Source: Stenotrophomonas sp. WZN-1 (GTDB lineage: Bacteria; Pseudomonadota; Gammaproteobacteria; Xanthomonadales; Xanthomonadaceae). Taken from it: a stretch of 64,000 nucleotides of DNA. The stretch's first letter is position 1. Each line of letters opens with the position of its first letter. The notes under the pieces are model-generated. The model did no database searches and was not told the DNA's origin. It saw only the letters and a program-made list of their open reading frames with translations. The DNA lies in contig NZ_CP021768.1 in assembly GCF_002192255.1 (NCBI RefSeq), forward strand, positions 1,754,001-1,818,000. The letters are read 5' to 3'. The translations under genes and the position numbers were made by a program. Of the stretch, positions 63,065 through 64,000 are shown in pieces.

Positions 63065-64000
63065 TCACAGTAGATCCACGCCATGCGTGGAGGGCCCCAT
63101 CACCACCTCCAGATCCACCGCCTCGGCCATGGCCCGGTTACCCGCATCGCCCGGATGCAGGTGGTCGCCGGAGTCGTAGGCGACGGCCATCCGTGACGGA
63201 TCGGCAGGGTCGCGCAGCGCCGCATCCAGGTCGATCACCGCATCGAACGGGCTGTCGCTGCGCAGCCAGGTATTGAGCTGTTGGCGCAGGGCCTCCTTTT
63301 CCGGCTGGTAGTAGTTGTCCAGCGGTGTGCCGGGCAGGGCGCCGGCGAACGGCGTCAGGGTGGCGCCGAGGATGCGCAGGCCCCGCCGATGGGCCTGTTC
63401 GGCCAGGGCGCGATAGCCGGCCTGCAGTTCGGCCAGGCTGGGCCGGGGCTGCGCGCGGGCAAAGGCGGTGCCGGGCCAGCTGATGTCGTTGATGCCGATC
63501 AGCACGATCACACTGTCCACGCCGGGCTGATCCAGTGCGTCGCGCTGCAGGCGGGCCAGAACCGACTCGCCCATGCCGTCGCGCAGCAGCCGGCCGCCGG
63601 AGATGCCGGCGTTGACCACCGCCACGCCCCTCGGTGCCAGGCGTGCGGCCAGGTGGTCGGTCCAGCGCTGGTCCAGGTCGAGGCTGGCGGTGGCGCCGTC
63701 GGTGATCGAATCGCCGATCACCACCACACTGCGCGCGCTGGCGGCGGCCTCGACCTCGATCCCGGTCAGGAACAGGCGTGCGGTCGTGGAACTGGAACCC
63801 TGCAGGTTGCGCGCGCGGGTCTGGTTGCCGCTGGCGATCCAGCTGGTCTGGCGCCCCTCCCAATGGAAGGTCTGCAGTGGCGTCGGCCCCGGCACAAAGA
63901 CATTGACCTGCAACGCCTGGCGATTTTCCGTGGCCAGCGCCAGTGGATCGCTCAGCCGCTCCTGTCCGGGCTCGATCGATACGCCGGGCTGGCCGTCGAA
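63065..64000 (-). CDS. GDSL/SGNH-family hydrolase (5' end outside window)
   Basis: The frame is open from the window edge to the TGA at 63065-63067, giving the C-terminal 311 residues. SGNH block I is VVIGDSITDG, the Gly/Asn blocks are NAGISGGRLL and IGINDIS, and the catalytic Asp-His are in SGDHLHPGDAG. An N-terminal carbohydrate-binding-like beta domain precedes it. Probably an exported esterase or polysaccharide deacetylase. The C-terminus ends within a SMAG palindrome (STHGVDLL), suggesting the repeat supplied a new stop codon. Confidence 0.88.
   Translation of the reverse strand, partial: FDGQPGVSIEPGQERLSDPLALATENRQALQVNVFVPGPTPLQTFHWEGRQTSWIASGNQTRARNLQGSSSTTARLFLTGIEVEAAASARSVVVIGDSITDGATASLDLDQRWTDHLAARLAPRGVAVVNAGISGGRLLRDGMGESVLARLQRDALDQPGVDSVIVLIGINDISWPGTAFARAQPRPSLAELQAGYRALAEQAHRRGLRILGATLTPFAGALPGTPLDNYYQPEKEALRQQLNTWLRSDSPFDAVIDLDAALRDPADPSRMAVAYDSGDHLHPGDAGNRAMAEAVDLEVVMGPSTHGVDLL
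63070..63095. repeat. SMAG palindrome
   Basis: GTAGATCCACG-CCATG-CGTGGAGGGC, overlapping the 3' end of the convergent GDSL gene, so its last codons are read from repeat DNA. Confidence 0.75.

Overview
The window looks like chromosomal DNA of Stenotrophomonas, most probably the S. maltophilia complex. It is GC-rich, carries many GTAG-type short palindromes (the SMAG repeats described in that species), and has an efflux locus matching smeRv-smeU1-V-W-U2-X and a quorum locus matching hchA-smoR. Species placement is inference from gene content and recalled gene order; no search was run. About 65 protein genes, one tmRNA and many intergenic palindromes are supported. No prophage, insertion sequence or CRISPR array was seen.

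Layout. 1-2.1 kb: end of ispG, a PAP2 phosphatase and a GacA/UvrY-like response regulator. 2.4-8.5 kb, minus strand: a complete Entner-Doudoroff cluster transcribed zwf-glk-pgl-edd-eda, divergent from an orphan sugar-type ABC ATPase. 10-15.3 kb: ygfZ, then a succinate dehydrogenase operon opening with an SDHAF4-type assembly factor and closing with sdhE and a YgfX-like membrane protein. 15.3-30.7 kb: housekeeping genes (lolC-lolD, yggX-mutY, ftsY, htpG, rsmD, coaD, ggt, upp) with small lipoproteins and an ArsR-SRPBCC pair. 30.8-36.5 kb: a tightly coupled TonB receptor, beta-propeller phytase, exported phosphatase and exported pyrophosphatase, which reads as a phytate/organic-phosphate operon. 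36.6-39 kb: photolyase and an OmpA-family lipoprotein. 39-48 kb: the smeVWX multidrug efflux locus with its divergent LysR regulator. 48-56.7 kb: the accessory region of most interest. 56.7-64 kb: small hypotheticals, a frameshifted isoprenylcysteine methyltransferase-like gene, ssrA (tmRNA) with smpB about 2 kb away, ratA-rnfH, bamE, fur and a GDSL hydrolase cut by the window edge.

The strongest candidate for an undescribed system lies at 49.95-54.56 kb. Two tiny genes, 33 and 32 codons, each with a good ribosome binding site, sit immediately upstream of two homologous but diverged cytochrome P450 genes. The peptides share an N-terminal block (M-x-R-x-x-R-A-L-x-V-[S/T]-L-N-[L/I]) and end in aromatic residues at three-residue spacing (Y/W-x-x-W-x-x-F at the C-terminus). 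This is the architecture of P450-modified ribosomal peptides: a conserved leader, a short aromatic core and a cross-linking P450. A perfect hairpin separates precursor from P450 in both units. Both P450s keep the heme cysteine and ExxR but lack the usual I-helix acid-alcohol pair and carry SG[L/V]PG there. Between the two units lies a hchA-LuxR operon on the other strand, which suggests a link to cell-cell signalling.

A second unexplained pattern is a family of about 104-base hairpins (four copies). Each copy has its own 25-27 bp self-complementary arms around a shared core of about 50 bases, so the arms are conserved as pairing rather than as sequence.
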